Positions 13,970 through 29,000 are shown, numbered from the stretch's first letter. The stretch: 64,000 nt of DNA from Lycocorax pyrrhopterus obiensis (GCA_014706295.1 JACSVZ010000004.1:15879264-15943263); one strand, 5' to 3'. Made by a program: numbers and translations. The notes: a model not told the origin generated them from the letters alone.

Positions 13970-16900
13970 ATCAGCTGCCTCACCCCCTATGGATGATTCC
14001 AAAGACCACCATTTCCCTCCAAATTTTGGGCTTTAACACCTACCGTGTTCTCAGTAACACACTTAGGAATGATGTATTAGTGATAAAAATCACGAGTACG
14101 GCTATGCTGGACTGCAGAGGATACTGTTTTTCTTCAGTAACACATTCAGGAAATATTGTCACTCTTCATTTTTAGTCTACTCAGTTCTAGGGGAGCACAC
14201 ACATACACTACATCGAAGTGTCTCATTTGTATACATCAGGCCATCCACATTTTACCATATGGAGGTATCACATTATTAATAGCTGTTTTCCTTAAATAGG
14301 CTACAGTTTGCTTAATCTTTGTTCCTGTGCATGATCTTGCAAGAGTAAAAAGGCTTTCATACAAAGGCAGTGTTTTTATATGCAAATCTATTATTTGATT
14401 ACCCACTTTTTTTGTCCCTACATTATCACGAATATTTCTGATGAATGTTTTATGGGTTAGGTTTAGGATTTGTGAGCTATTTCAAATTTTATCTGTTTGC
14501 TATATCATCTGCAAATACCACAGTTTTGTTGATGTTGATTGGTCTCATTTACATATTTATCACACTTTTATTTTCAAGGATGTTTTGCTATAAAACTGAC
14601 TGTCCCCATTTCTCCTCCATGTACTACAAGTAGATGGATGTATTTTCAGATTGAGCCCATTTCCATACATAAGTTTTTTGATTAACAATAAATCACCACT
14701 TAGAGACATCCTATTCAATGCCTTCATACACATCTGACATATGGTTTCTGAGTAATTAAAGATAACAGAAGCAGTTCACAATGCACTTTGCAGCCCACTT
14801 CACAGTCCAAAGTGCTCAATGATTTTCCCTAAGGGCTAGGCTAAAAGGAACCCTGCAGGACTCACCACCTTGTCACTAAATCCCTTATTCATGCAAGAGT
14901 ACAAGGGAGAAGGGTAGAAATAATGCAGAGAAATGTCCTTTGGAGTTTTGCCATTACACACACAGCACTGAAAAAGGTACTGCATTTTAAGTACATTTCC
15001 CCACTCCCACTCAGACTCCTCTTGGGTGAACAGCCTGTTTGTGATCCTCTCCTGTCAGGGTGCAAGTGCTGTTCTGTTTCTAAGCAAAACGTTGTGATTT
15101 GCCCATATATGAAATATTTCAGAAAAATCATACACGAGGCAGAATAGTTCAGGTTGGAGAGTGAGGGTTATAATTTCTGGTGCTAGCACCAGCTAAGCCG
15201 TAGATTTTCTATTGTTAAAAAGAAGTAGGAAACATGTTACTAAGGGTTTTCCCTTCTAGTGGTGGAGCTGCAATACCTCCACAATAACATACTAATGAAT
15301 GTAAGATACATCTGTTAATCAAAGGTGCTCATAATAGTATCTCCAGGCTGATCACTAAAATTCACAGAAACGAGCTGCTTACACTCTTTGTGTACTAAGA
15401 CTTTTGGATCTATCACCCGTAAGAAACTTCTCTCACACATCCTGCCAGCTGCCTCTGAGCATGCACAAATCAATCCTATTTATTCATTAGTGAAAAGAGA
15501 ATTGGCTGACCTATTAATAACAGGAGATCTTTCCTCCCTGATCTTTCCACAGCTTCATTCCAAAGCTCTCAAAATAACCAGTTTCCTACGATCTTCTGCT
15601 GTGGCAGTGTATTTATTAACTGCAATGACACCCCATGCTCAACCAGCCCTTTGACTGAAGACTGCCCGACTGCTGATATGAAAATGTATTTATGACAACA
15701 TTGTTCTGGAACATGGTGTCAATAAAAAAACGTTCCATTTTTTCTTTAAACAGAAAGATAAAACTATATGAAGCTCAGAGACAGGGGCTTGCTCACAGGC
15801 TGTGAGAGGAGTTGCAATCAGAAGGTGCTGCTTGGAGTAAAATAGTTGTTTCCTAGTAAATATTGACACAATACGTACATTTTCTCTAGGTCAACAAGTC
15901 CTGCGAAAGCTCCTTTGGGAATGACTCTCATCTTGGTGAGGAAAAACCTCCTGAAAATAGAGAAAATGGAGTGATTAGTTACCATTCACAGCACAGGACT
16001 GCACAGTAACTTTGCCAGCACAGGAGAGGCCTTTCTCACAGGCACAAGGATGGTCTCTGGGCTGAAGCCTTTGGCATCTAAACACGGTTGTAACATCCAA
16101 AATTACAGCACAGCACTGGGGCTCCTCAGGGGAAAAAGCATCCATTAGTAGTTGCCATTTCCTTGTTTGCTTCAGGAAAAAATCCAGACTTGCAGCTTCT
16201 CTGCTTGCTGGGAGGGAACAGCACCTCTCTCATCTCAACTGCTCTTTTGAGTGATGCTCAAGCACAGGGTGAAGTAGCCTTGTGGAGCCAGACTGGGATG
16301 AGGTGCTTAGTCAAGGCTGTAAAGTGGTCCATCCACGCTCATGCAGGATACACAGATAATTTAAGGAGTCAGCTACTGTCTCCCATCATTGCAACTTTAA
16401 TAACTTTATGGCTTCTCACAGTCTCTCTTCTAATTAGTTCATAATGTGCCACACAATTGGGACTTTGGAATACTCGATCACACGTGCACCAGGACAACAT
16501 TTTTATCATTTTTAAAGGTCACAGAAAATGCGTTATGAACAAAGCCCTTTTGAAATACCACATAAGCCTTTTTGTTAACCTGGAGTCATCTCCTTTAATC
16601 ACAATAAACAAAGAGGACTAGAAAACTTCTGATGGCACTCAGCAAATGATACATAGGGTTTCTACTACTCCTTGGAGAAATAAGGTATTATATGCATAAT
16701 TGTTTTCTTTCACACATTTAAGCATTGATAAGAAGTGAGCACAAACAAGTGCATATATTAACACGACATGCTCATCTCAAGACATCAGAAAATATTGGTT
16801 GCATTGAGAGACAGTTGTTAAAAGATGTTTTGTTCTTTTTCAAAAAAAACCCCACACCCATGTTACATACATGAACACATTACATACAAAGATCACATCC

Positions 16901-19900
16901 TGTGATTCAGTTTCTTAGTCTATATTTCCACGGAAATGGGAATGAATTTTTTTCTGAATTACCATGTAAGTCTTTTTTTCAGTGAACATGTCTGCCAGAC
17001 CACTCCAAATTTTCATCATCTCTGAACTGGTTTTGCATGGCTGTTTGAGATCACCTTTCAGCTCATATGCTGTCTCATCTTAAGGTCTGCAGGAGGACAG
17101 AAATGGGAACACAGCCCGCTATTACCTGCTGTGCAGTCCTGCAAATTTTAACACAACGCCTCAAAACTAGAGACTGACTTTCTCACCATTCACATAAAGT
17201 ATTCATGCAATCTTCATCTATGTTTTATTTCAGATGATTAGCTGAGAATTTTCATGCGAGATTATAATGTTTTAATCAAAGTTTTAGGGGAAAAATTATT
17301 ATTCTGTCAGAGTACCCATGTGACACGTTCCCATTTTTAATTGTAGGTCTTTAGTAGAATCTGCCCCCTCAGGAGTTAATATTTACTTAAGCAGGACAAA
17401 GTCAATGCACACCTCACCTAGTTCTAGAGATGTCACTGTGATTACACCAGGAGTGATCTTGCTCCCACACTTTTTTAAACATTGAAATTTATGGTGTTCT
17501 CAGTCCTGAAAGACGATGAAGTCAATTTGGTATTTCATTATTCTTGTACTATCATTAATGTAAATCAGAAAGAGCTTCAACACACTGTCACACAAGAATT
17601 ACAGTATTGAGATCATTATGCAATTGTTAGAAGGATAAAAGAGCTTCCAGAAAAGGCCTAACCTGGATTAGGCAATTTGTAAAACCCAACTGGTGTAATG
17701 CATGCAAAGCTGTGGCCGTGCTTTCAGAGAGGATGGGTACAATGGATCCTTGCAGAACACCCAGCAGGCTTAGTGCTACAAAGCTGAACCATCAGGAAAC
17801 CCTTTAACTTTCATCTGCTTTGAAATCTCTCTCAAACTCTGCTTTGTAGAAATGCACGCCTAATTCCCGAGCCCTAGAAAAAGGGCTTTGTCTGAAAAGC
17901 CACCTATCATTTTTTTATGGCAATGTGCTAAAATGAATCCTCTCTCTGCAGGCGCAGGTCACAGGGACATTTGCAATTTTTAATTAAATGCTGGCCTACG
18001 CCGTGCTTCACCACAACAGGAAATTACAGTCTGATACAGAAACTAATGAAAAGAAGGGAACCTCATTCGTAGATGGGGTTACCGATATGAGAAAAGCCAC
18101 ATCTGCATAGAACTAAAAATCAGACCTTGGGTGCTGTGTTAATAAGGTGCCAGAATTCAGGATCCACGTGTCTAATGCCCTGGAACACTTAAAACAGAAT
18201 TGAAGTTTAATAGCTGAAATCTCATATTCCACTTAAAAAAATTAAGGTTAATTATTTTTAAACGTCTCTGAGTAAGCTACATAAAGTCAGACTCATAGGC
18301 ATAACTAACAATGAAAATTAGAATGAGCTACTCATTGAATTATCAACTGTATAATGAATAGGAATCTATTATAACTAGCCAAATTCTCTACTGTCAATAA
18401 ATCTCACCAATTAGTCTCCAAGAATCAATCTCTGCTTAACTTGAGATACTGGCTGTTCAGTACCAATTCTTTCTGAGGTACAGGGAGAAAATAAATGGAA
18501 AACATTTCCTTGGTTTTGTTTCTGGCACTATTTTAGGGTTAAATAAATGAATACAGCCCACCTTTGCTCAAGCATGTTTCATGTCAAGAGAAGCAAGTAA
18601 ACAAAAGCTTCCTTTAAAAAATGTGTACTTAAGAGGGGGATGCAGTATTTGGTCCTAAAAATTTATGTTGGCACTTAGGCAACAGCAAGGAAAGCACTGA
18701 AAGGCCTAAACATTCAGTGAATGGTGTGGAATTGAAAACCCAGAGCCAGGTGCCCAACACAAGGCATGAGAAAGTCCTAGAAAGGACTCCAGTGTTGGAG
18801 CCACCAAAAACTTAACAAATGACAGAGCAGGAAGCATGGGGAAAGGGAACAAGCGTTTATCCTGCATTGTGTGAACAGGTGGGAATAGAAAAATGGCAAT
18901 ATCAACTGCTGTTATTCACTTTGTAAAAGGATAGATTCAAGTCAATACATAGCTTCAATACATGCCCTAATATCCAGGAGAGGTTTCTAAATCCTGACTT
19001 AAATATCTGTTGAAAGAGATTTTTGAGGAGTTTACTGGTAGGAACTGAAGCTGTCTGGCCCAGTTTTACAATCACACTCATACTTTCTATATTTCTCTGG
19101 ACTGAGCATGCAAAATTCCCACAACTTTTTTTTCCATTTTTCATTTTAAATTGTTTTATATGTCTCTTTATGAGATCATTTTTGTTTATCTCATGAATGG
19201 GTGTGAGTAAACTCCTCTATTATGAAGCTACTAAAAAAATGTTTCTACTTGAAGCTTGACCAGTCAGGACTAGGGCAGAACTATCTCCTATAGATCTCCT
19301 ATAGATCTGTTTATTTATACAGAGACATCTAAACCTGGCTATTAAAAGATTGGGGTCTCATTCGATATGAAGCCACTGACACAGATGACTTGCACTTGAT
19401 ATCACTGTGAAGAACAAACAATAAAAATACATCTTGTTTCTGTATGGCTGTGTCCAGTATAAGAGAAACATCATAGTGCCAAATTAATCTCAAAGCCTAT
19501 AGAAGACATGACGCAAAGAACAGAAATTAACAGGCACAGCTAAAATGTTCTTGAATAACCCTCTAACATTTCCAGTTATGAAGAGATTTATTGATCTTTT
19601 CTTAAAATAGAGTCTTCTTCAGCTGAAGTAGTTCAGACAGGCAGAGCATAAGACATGAAGGAAAAAAGTCTCCAGAAAAATTAATGTCCTTTCATCCAGC
19701 CCCACATGATTCCAGTGACAGAAAGGAGAGCGACCTCATCACGAAAGGATGGAGGACTGGATGTCATTATTCAAATATCTGGTGCTCAAGGTATGGGTGA
19801 TTAAAAAGACTTGTTAAATTAGAAGATAAAAAAGTGGACCTGTACAGGTCATTTCTGCTAATTGTCTCTGAAAAAAAGTGCAAAGAAAATCTGTGAAGTG

Positions 19901-22055
19901 AAACCAATGTAACTACACTGTGTTTGTGAGGTTAGCCCTTTATGTGCAGAATGGTGTATTTTACATATTCATCACATAAATTCTCAGACCCTGGTCCCAC
20001 AAGGTTTTCTTGAACAATTATGAAGTTGCTCTTTGGCATAAATTTTCCACCAGAACTTGCTCCCACACTACTTTGGTGTCCCCTCCTCCCAGCCCCCTTC
20101 CTTGGCAAAGGCCTCCCCCTGCCACTGGCAATAACCTTGCACAACAAAGAACTGCACTGATTATCAGAAATTAGACTGGTTAAAAAAAATAAAATAATTT
20201 CTGCATCATAAAGCCTGGCTGAATTTAGGTCTTTCAAAACACTCTTTAAAACTCGTTTCTCAGATCTACTTAAGTCACACACAGTTAATCAGAAAAGTGT
20301 GTGCATTGTAGAATTATCTTCCCTGCCTCATGTAAATTGCAAATTCTTGACGTTAAAATGAACTATATCAAGCAGACACTATAAACTTTATAACTTAAAG
20401 ACCAAAGGAAAATAAAATAAAAAGCTAAAAAGATTCAGTGACCATAATGCTAAATCACCAACTTTGGTTCCAAAGAAATAAATGTGATAGGATTTTGAAG
20501 AACATTTTTACTTTAATCTCTGAGCTGATAGACTGATGCTATCACCTTCTAATCCTCTGCAGCAATGTGCATTTTGCCAAACAAAGATTTACAGTGAAAT
20601 TTAATTTACTCTCTGTAATTCTTTTTGATTGTTTCTTTGTTGTTCCTTTGTTTTTGCTTCTTACTTTGGAGATGTGCTGGAGGTTCCAGCGCAAGCAACA
20701 GATGAATTTTTGCTTTACATCAGGGGAAGACAAAATGATTCTATGACCTATTTAGTGTGTTCTTGATTAAATGCACAAATCAACAAGATCCTGTGCCCTG
20801 GTGGTTTTTTTTCCCCCCTGTTTTTGCTTGATTAGTCAATACAACAGTGAAGGATTATTTTGCTTTTCATGCTGTAATGGGAGACAAATAGATACCGCAG
20901 ACCACATCCCAGATGGTGTAAATCAATTGATCTGTGTCACTTTGGCCTGAAACTTCTGTCCTAATTCTCACTAGAATGAATCACGAGATTCCTTAGAGCT
21001 AAACGCGATTTAATTTACATTTATGAAGAACATTTGTAAGCCTCCAGCTCACTGAAATGGGTTCACACTGTCCTATGACTTCACTGTGACTAGGGTCTGG
21101 TTCTAGGGAACATCTCTCTGGGAAGGGGCAAACGTAGATATTTGTGAACATTAAAGTATTTTTCCTAATCAGTTGCCTAAATGGAAAATCTCTGGAATCT
21201 ATTAAGTAGGTTGTAGGTGCTTTCAGACAAAGCTGTGTTGTCCCTTTCCTAACAGCATGCAGAGAGGAGTACAAGACTCACAAATTGGATGCTAAAATAT
21301 TAGGCTTCAAAAACCATCAAGCTAAATTCAAAAAGCTTGGGTTTATTTGCTTTTTGGCTTTAAAGCCCTTAGAGTGCATTCATATCATGCTGCTAAGCTA
21401 TTTTCAACACTCATGAGGCTTTAATTTAAGAATGAGAAAAGATTTGTATTAGTCACCTCGATTCCATGGGATCCTGAAGCAGGGACTTCATAAAGCTGAG
21501 TAAAGCAGGATCATGAGGAATGGCACAGGCAGCGACAAAAAACATCTCCCACCGTCCTGCTGGCTCGTCTTTTCAGAGAGTTATAGCATTATCTCAAGAG
21601 AAAACCAAAGCCAAGCAGAATATTTTTCTAATAATGACTATTCATGTAACTTCAGATTCATTTCAAAGAGCGGACCCTGATAGCACAGGCACCCTTGAAT
21701 AATGGAGGAAGAGCTTTGCAAGTCATTTGTTCAACTGAGACATGATCTGTGGGTTTGAGAGTCTGAGAGGCCCTACTTCACACACACATGTAAATGGATT
21801 TATGAGAGAAAGACCGTAATCCCTTGCTAACATGCACAATCTGGATTGAAGTGTCTGATCACTGCATCCACCTAATATGCTTAAGTCAGCTGCTCATCCC
21901 TTTCAAACGCTTGAGAAAGAAGTTATCGAGACCGTGCAGCTGGTTTATTCCTGTTGTGGGATAATAAAAGCTGGTAAAGGTGAGTATTCCAAGGAAAATC
22001 TAGGCAATGGCATTTTATGAAGAAGACAGAAAACGGAGATCCCCCCTGTCTTTCA
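13970..22055. other. Intronic DNA, no gene recognised
   Basis: AT-rich sequence with only short chance frames and no recognisable mobile element. The sequence right after the CR1 composite (13970-14640) might be further decayed repeat, but I could not match it. Confidence 0.55.
19285..19306. repeat. Perfect tandem duplication of an 11-bp unit
   Basis: The unit ctcctatagat occurs twice in direct succession, creating two adjacent overlapping atagatct motifs. It is a small slippage event. Confidence 0.9.
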
Positions 22056-22335
22056 GGCTGGACTGGGTGTGACTAGGAGAGAGTTAATTTTCTTCATGGC
22101 AGCTCATATGGTGCTGTGGTTTAGACTTTGGCCCAAATTGGTAACACACTGATCTTGCAGCATTTGCTGACCCATGTACAGTATTGAGGCTGCCTGTTTC
22201 TCACTTTGCCCCCTGCAATGAAGAGCCTGGGATCTGGGTGGGTGGGCATTAGGCTGGGGGGACACTCAGGGCAGGTGACCCAAACTAACCAGGGAGATAT
22301 TCCATACCATATAACATCATCAGGCTCAGCAATAC
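22056..22335 (+). mobile_element. Decayed LTR fragment of an avian ERVL-like endogenous retrovirus
   Basis: The run starts with ggctggactgggtgtgacta and gagagagttaattttcttca, and contains gcagctcatatggtgctgtg, a shorter gctgggggg...gggcag region, and the hallmark ccaaactaaccagggagatattccataccatataacatcatc, followed by a degraded TATA area. This order matches the common LTR family of avian ERVL-like elements. There is no second LTR, and no gag, pol or env frame adjoins it, so it looks like a solo LTR remnant. Its right edge is vague; weak resemblance may run on to about 22480. It lies antisense to FSHR. Confidence 0.75.
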
Positions 22336-25300
22336 AAGGGAAATCCAGTCTTATATCTGATTGAAAAATGTAGGGTTAATCTGGGAGGGAATGTGTCTTC
22401 CTTTCTTGCTACTTGGGAATCTCTTCAGGTCTGGGAGTGATGTAAAGGGCATCTATGAGAAAGAAAATATTTTGGTTTGTGAGCTATTAAAGTATTGTAC
22501 AGGCAAAGTAAATACAATTAGAATTGTGATGATAAAGTTATTAGTGATGTCCGTCTGCTTTGCAGGTCTGAATCTAAAAGGCAATAATCACAGCAGCTGA
22601 TGGAGAATCACTCCTTAATCTTTATCAGTGGCCTCCCATAAAATCAATTTCCTTTTCTTTTTGGAATTAGATTAAAAGGATAATTAATAGTACTGATTGC
22701 ATTCCTATTCTAAATTTAGTTAACACTTACCCAATGTAATAATGCTCCCCAGCCACAAAAAGCTGCAGGGAAGCATTTCAAGATCACACCCCCAACGTCC
22801 TGTCGGCATTTCACTTGCAGAGTGCTCACAACACCATAGCATGGATAACAACATGCCTGTTTCTCCAGCAGAGCTGTGATGTTGCTCCCACAGGCACACA
22901 GCAGGTTTGCTGTGGGATTTGTTTTTCCCTGAGGACCTTGCTGAGGTCAGCTAATTAATTGCACACAGTGCCCCGAGGCAGCTAGCAGCTGATAAGGAGA
23001 GATGAGGAAGGACAGAAAACTTTGTGTGGAAAAAAAAAAAAAAACCAACAAAGCATCTAAAAGACTAAAAGTGGTCAAGCAATGGGCTTGTAAAACTTAC
23101 TCTCCCTCCTCCCTGACTTAGTTTTCCAAAGCCAAGGCATGTTTAGTCTCAGCACTGATATCCTTTTCATTCCTGGACAAAGCACACGCTGTCCTCAGTA
23201 GCACTGCTGCATCCCCCCACGGCGCAGCAGATAGCTTCCCTCTGAGGCCACACGTGCAGCCAGTTAAAAATAAAGCTCCAAGATGCTTTTAAATAGCTCT
23301 GCTCGAATAGGGTGGGAGGAATCTGGATATGGAGGAACAGAAGAAAAATAGAAGATGGCAAAACTCCCAGTCAGGAAAAGGAATGCAACACCAAGACTTC
23401 TACTCGTTCTGAGATATTTAATGGTCTACACTTATTGAAGTTATTTCCGTGTATTTAGGCTGGGTTGAGTTTACACTGAGGCAAAGCTGGAGAGGCACAG
23501 AGTTGTGATTATTCAGACCAGCTGCCTGTGTGTGTTAACTCATTTTGTAAAGTCCCTGACAAACAATTTTGTTGAAGATTTAGGTGCAAGTAGCAGTAGC
23601 GCACAAGTTATGTCACAAACACAAATGACATCAGGCGAAGCAGGCAAAGCAATGCTGTCTTGGCAGGAAGGATCTCCTCCCTTCTCTAAGCTTACTCAGA
23701 GCTCTAGCAAAGCAAAGCTGGAGCTCTGGGTTCCTCTACAGTATGTACACACAGAGAAAAAGGGTTTGCTGCCAAGCACAAATTGCAACAAACAAGTCCT
23801 CTTTAGGTCTCTGAGCAGAATCACAGTTATCATGTTCGCATCTGGGAAGAGTTTAACTGCTTGGAATGAGTTACCCACAAAAAAGGCCAGCAGTAAGCTT
23901 GAAAGCACACTTGAAATTGCTTCTATTAATGTCAAAGGCATGCTGTGAAAAGTGTTCTGTGCAAGATAAATAACACAAGTGAATGAAGTTATCCCATCTT
24001 GGTTACAGAGAGCCAGGAAATAGTGATTGCTTTATTTTTACAAATAGCTATACTTTTATTAGTATTGATTATCCTGTAAGATACTATGCTACTTTTAGAA
24101 GAGCACATCCTTGTTCCTCACAGCTTACTCACAGGGGCCTTTGAGAAATGTACAGCATATGATGAACGTACAATTTCCTTAAAATCTGATCTTGATATCT
24201 GCAACCATCTTTATGGTGAGGAGGAGCCATTAAAAATTCATTCACTCTGAGCACACTCTTGGTGTTACATCTATTTATATTAATAGCTCTGCATATTTTC
24301 CTAACAAAAGGAGCATTGTACAAGTACTGGGTATTTTGTTCTTGAAAAAAGAAAGTTTTACTTTGTGTTCTTTCCCACGGGCAACTTGTCAAGGCAAACA
24401 GGGTTCACAGTCTAACCAGATGGGAGGCTTTTTAGGCATTGTCTTCAAAACTTTCTTCCCCCCCTTTTGATTCAGTGCAAGAATAGCCATCCTGCTCACA
24501 CACAGCCAGTCACTTAGACTCTCTTCCTGTCCCAAGAATGTGTCAAAAAAGACCTGACTTCACAGCAGGGAGAGAACAGTGGTTTGTTCATTGTCTGAGG
24601 TCGTAACAGAAAGGTGACAAGTGTCCTTTGTGTGTAGTGTTTCAACCTCTAAGACTTTGGGACTTTCTATATTGGCAAGCCCACCATACATGATGCTATT
24701 TTTATTGACTGAGACAAATTCTACATGGGCAAAATCCCTTAAGTTCTGTGTTGGATGGATGCCTTAGGAAAGGTAAGAGAAAAAGTAAGCTTTTCTGCAA
24801 CACTTCTTGCTGAACTATCACTGGATAGGAAAACACCAAATAACTTACCTGTGTCACTTTATCTTGATAAATTTATTAGAAACAGCTAGAGTGCTTTCTA
24901 TCTCCTTTCTCATCCATATCATCATAGGCACTATACCTATCCTGCTTAATGAAACACTGCTGAAATATCCCAGAATATTAATGAAATAAAAAGAAAGACA
25001 CTCACTGTTCCATTCCCTAATTTGCACACAGTCTAATAAGTAACAGAGTCCCCACCAAATATTTGGATTAATTTGGATACATGCAAAGGCTTGTTTGAAG
25101 TTGTAATGAGATATCAGATACTCCCAATGCCAGAGCAGTCAGAAACTGTTTAAGAAACAGCACTTAGAGACTTGATTGTACTCCTCTTTCCTCTGTATCT
25201 GAATATAAGCTTAGCAAAAGTAAATATTCTCTCTGCTATCTAATACGTGCTGTATTTTCCAAAGAGCAGCATGAGTGTCAAACACAACTAATTCAGCTGG

Positions 25301-26055
25301 AATTCTTGGAAAACAGCCTGTCCAGAAGGAGGGGTCCAGAGGCAAACAGCACCTACTCTGCTCGTCCCAGGGCACCAGCCAGACTTGTGCTAACACAGCT
25401 ATCCTGAAATACAGAAATGTTCTGGGCCTGTGCCACACGTTCCTGCCTCTCCCCCATGGTGGCGAGTAGAGAACTCACTTCTTTTCACATAGTGAAGCAT
25501 ACATTTAAATTTTAAATACTCACATTTTGAAGTAACACTAAAAGTGACAAAGGGGAAAAATCCTCAACTTTGGTCACTCCAGCACCATGCAAAAAAGGAA
25601 ATCTCCTCTGGTCATGCCTTCCTCTGATCTGAATGTCTCTGCTGACTCTTCCAGGGACACAGAAGCTAGCTCCTGGAATTGCTGCTGCGTGTGCAAGGGG
25701 GTGAACCACAAAGCACATTGAGAACGGGAGTACCCATGAGATTAACGTGAGCAACAGGTTCCTGTAAATGTAAAAGAGCTCAAAGTCCTCGCACTTTAAC
25801 GCCCTTTGCACATTTTATTCAAGTCCTAAACATTTCTGTTCACTGCCATTGCTCACCACACACTCCCATATTACTGGTCCTCATCCTAGTCACAGAGCTC
25901 CCATGTCAAGAACTTTTCTCAGCTCATCTCTTGGACATTGCTGAGGGAAACAATCACAGGGATATCAGTTGCAGGTGCCTGGACTCTTCCAATATTGTCC
26001 TGCACTCTCATGAGAGTATCTCTTCTCCCTCACAGTCTTTCTCTGTTATTGAGAG

Positions 26056-26094
26056 AAATTGGTGATGTCTATTCCCCATAGACATCACCAATTT
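26056..26094. repeat. Perfect 17-bp inverted repeat with 5-base loop
   Basis: The left arm aaattggtgatgtctat (26056-26072) is exactly complementary to the right arm atagacatcaccaattt (26078-26094), with the loop tcccc between them. Pairing stops at the next base on both sides. No gene or recognised mobile element adjoins it. The function is unknown. Confidence 0.9.
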
Positions 26095-29000
26095 GATAGG
26101 GAATGAAAAAGCAAGGAATTCTCCTTACTTCTCCTTGTACAAAACCAAACAAACAATTACATTTTCCTATTGTTTTAGAAATAATTACCTTGCCACTTCA
26201 AAAAGCTGAATTTATCTATTTGCCTTCCATTAGCCATGGATTTATTCTCACATAGTAAAATGTTGCTCCTGACTAAATACAGCACAGCAGCTAGTGTATG
26301 ACTATCCTTAAAAATACTAACTGTACTATTTCCTTTAAGACTGAAAGATCTCTTCTCAGTAGTACACAGGACAAAGCCTGCACTGGTGTCAAGCATGGAT
26401 CTTTATTGCATTTGAAAGTGAGTATTATCGTTTCAGAAAGAGACCACCTTGACCACACTGGCAACTGAAATGCTAGGTTGTGTTCAGAATAAAGACGTGC
26501 TTCATGCTCTCACCTTCAGAGTGCTTCTCAAACATGAACCCTCTATGGAGCACTTAAAAATAATAAACATACATGGTCCTCCTAAAAAGGGTGATAGAAG
26601 AGTGAAATAGAGATGGGAGAAACTTGACCTGCTCGTGGCACAGCTGCAGATTATGGAAGACCTCTAAGAAAGAGCTTAGCAGTTATGCCTGGGAAAATAT
26701 ATTCTTTGCAACATCTAACCTCAGTGGATGAGACTTCTGCCCCCTTCCTACACACCCTTCCATCATCTTTCTTGAGTTGACTGTGTCATCAGCTCTCTAA
26801 ATGACTGTGATAGGCATCTCCTAGCATAAGACTGGGTAAAAAAAGGCATGTGGATGTGGCACTTGCTGATACGATTTAATGTTTTCAGCACGTCATTCAG
26901 ACTCCTGTTTCATTGCATGGAATTGGCTCCACAAGACACTACCAAAAATAAATGTGACAAGAACACTTCAGCATTCTTTAATAACGAAAATATTAAAAGA
27001 ATGTTTCAGCTCGCCACAAACTTTTTCCTAGGTCATTTAGATAATCTTTCTAAAATCAGGCAAATTGAACTGCCACTGCAAAGTCTCAGGTTGTCCCTTA
27101 CTCTTCTCCCAGGCCCTGTTTGGGAGGTGGACTAGAAGGCAAATTGAGGCTCATAACACTCTAAATGCTTAAGGGTTTTGTGTCACTTGTTTGCTGCACT
27201 CTTTTTCTAAAACCTTCCTCTCCCTTCTCTACCGTAAAAACAGAGGGTGCAGTTCTGACCCCTTCCATCTCAAAAAGGGTATTTGAGTACTGGGAAAAGT
27301 AAAGAGGAGGGCACTAATGCTGACCAAAGACATGATATGGCTTTTGTAAGAGGAATGACCAATTTGACTGGGACTTTTTGGCATGGAAAGCTTAAAGGGA
27401 TGCTAGAGGTCTACAGAAGTCTCGGAGAGGGTGGGCAAGGACTGATGTTCCAACACAAATTCCAGGCAGCCCCCTGGGCTGGAATTATTTGGAGGAGAAC
27501 TATTGTGATAATGTATCTTAAAAGCTTACCCAATTCTTAAGCTACCCTTAGCAGCTCCTAAGAATCCCTGTTGTGCACAGGGTACTTGATTCACTTACAG
27601 CCATAGCTGATATTGCAGGGACAGAGCAGGCAAAGGAGGGGGTCCCTTCCTACAGAGGGAAAAACTTACCATGATCTGCCTTTGCTGGGCTGAAACCCTG
27701 CCTGGAGACCTGGGGGCAAGGAAGTGGAAACTGGGAATAGCATGGCCTTAGCTGGAGCTGATGGGTCAAATTTGAGTTGCTGACACCTTGCAGAAGACGC
27801 TTTCTGGGCTATACAACATCTCTGTGAAGATTTGGGGCAAGATCACATTGTAAAGAAGCTGTGGGGAGTTTCTTTCTTGTGGTACCTGAACAACTGTGGT
27901 TTTGCTTAAATGTTGGTTGTAGCAAGCGTCCCATCAATAATCTACCTGTGGTTCTCAAGTCAAAACAAAGACGTCTTCCTGATGCACTTCACAGGGCATT
28001 TCTAACCTACAAAGAAACATTCAGCAACACTGACTCCATCTTTCTGTGCCCCTTTTGATTCTGAAGTGAAGCACAGTGTTTTCAAAAGCAGACCAAGGCT
28101 TCAGAGGATATTACTCTATATTACCTTGTGCCTGTTTCCTTCATGACAATATCAAGGCTTATGTTTTGCCTGATTGATTCCAGCTGATAGTTCTGGCATA
28201 CTGCAAAAGAAATTGCGGGCTTTAGACTGTGAGGATGACCAAGCAGACCTCAGGATAAATTAGGACCTGACTAAGAGGCTTTTATTACTGTGGAAAGAAT
28301 ACATTACAGCAGCAAACACTGAAAGATGCAGTAGGAACAATATGCAGTCCCTGCACAAGCAGGACACTCAGAGAGCTTTGAACCAGCTGAAGAATTTGGA
28401 GGTTAAATACTTAAATAATTGTGGTAAACTGGGGAAAAAAGGCCCAATAGCATCACTAACAAAATGCACCAACAGTAAATAAAATACCACAAAATCACTA
28501 AATGCTGATGTTTGCCCAGAAACTCAAAGCCAGCTTGGTGCTGCAAAGTGTCTGTCTCCTTAAGGCTCTTCTTTTAATCTATAGGTAATAATAAGGAGTT
28601 AATTCAATTTATCTAAGTCTGAATAAAGGTATTTATTTTTAGAGAACTATCAACCAGCCCTCAGACAAACCTGTGCTTCCCAGGAAGTACAGGGAAAAGA
28701 TGTCCTCTGCTGGCCCTTAGTTTAGGAACATGGTGAGTCCCATGTACTCCAAGATGGCAAGATGAGTGCATTTAAGCAAATAATTTTTTTCCTAGCATAA
28801 AGGTAGTGCTTTGATTAGAGACAATAGAGAACAATACACAGTGGGCCACCTTCTGAAAAAAACCTGCATGAAAAAGAGTCAGGTAAACTTTCCTGAGTTC
28901 ACTTCATATATCAGAAAAAGGAATCTAAACCCCCCCTGCTTGCACTGGAGGTGTGAAACAAAATGCCTTTTTTCTCAGAGAGAAACAGTACAAAGAAAAA

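Noticed and set aside
19932..20282. 116-codon minus-strand open frame with a basic GRGRPLPRKGAGRRG stretch
   Set aside because: The basic run looks like chance translation of a purine- and C-rich patch; nothing else supports a gene.
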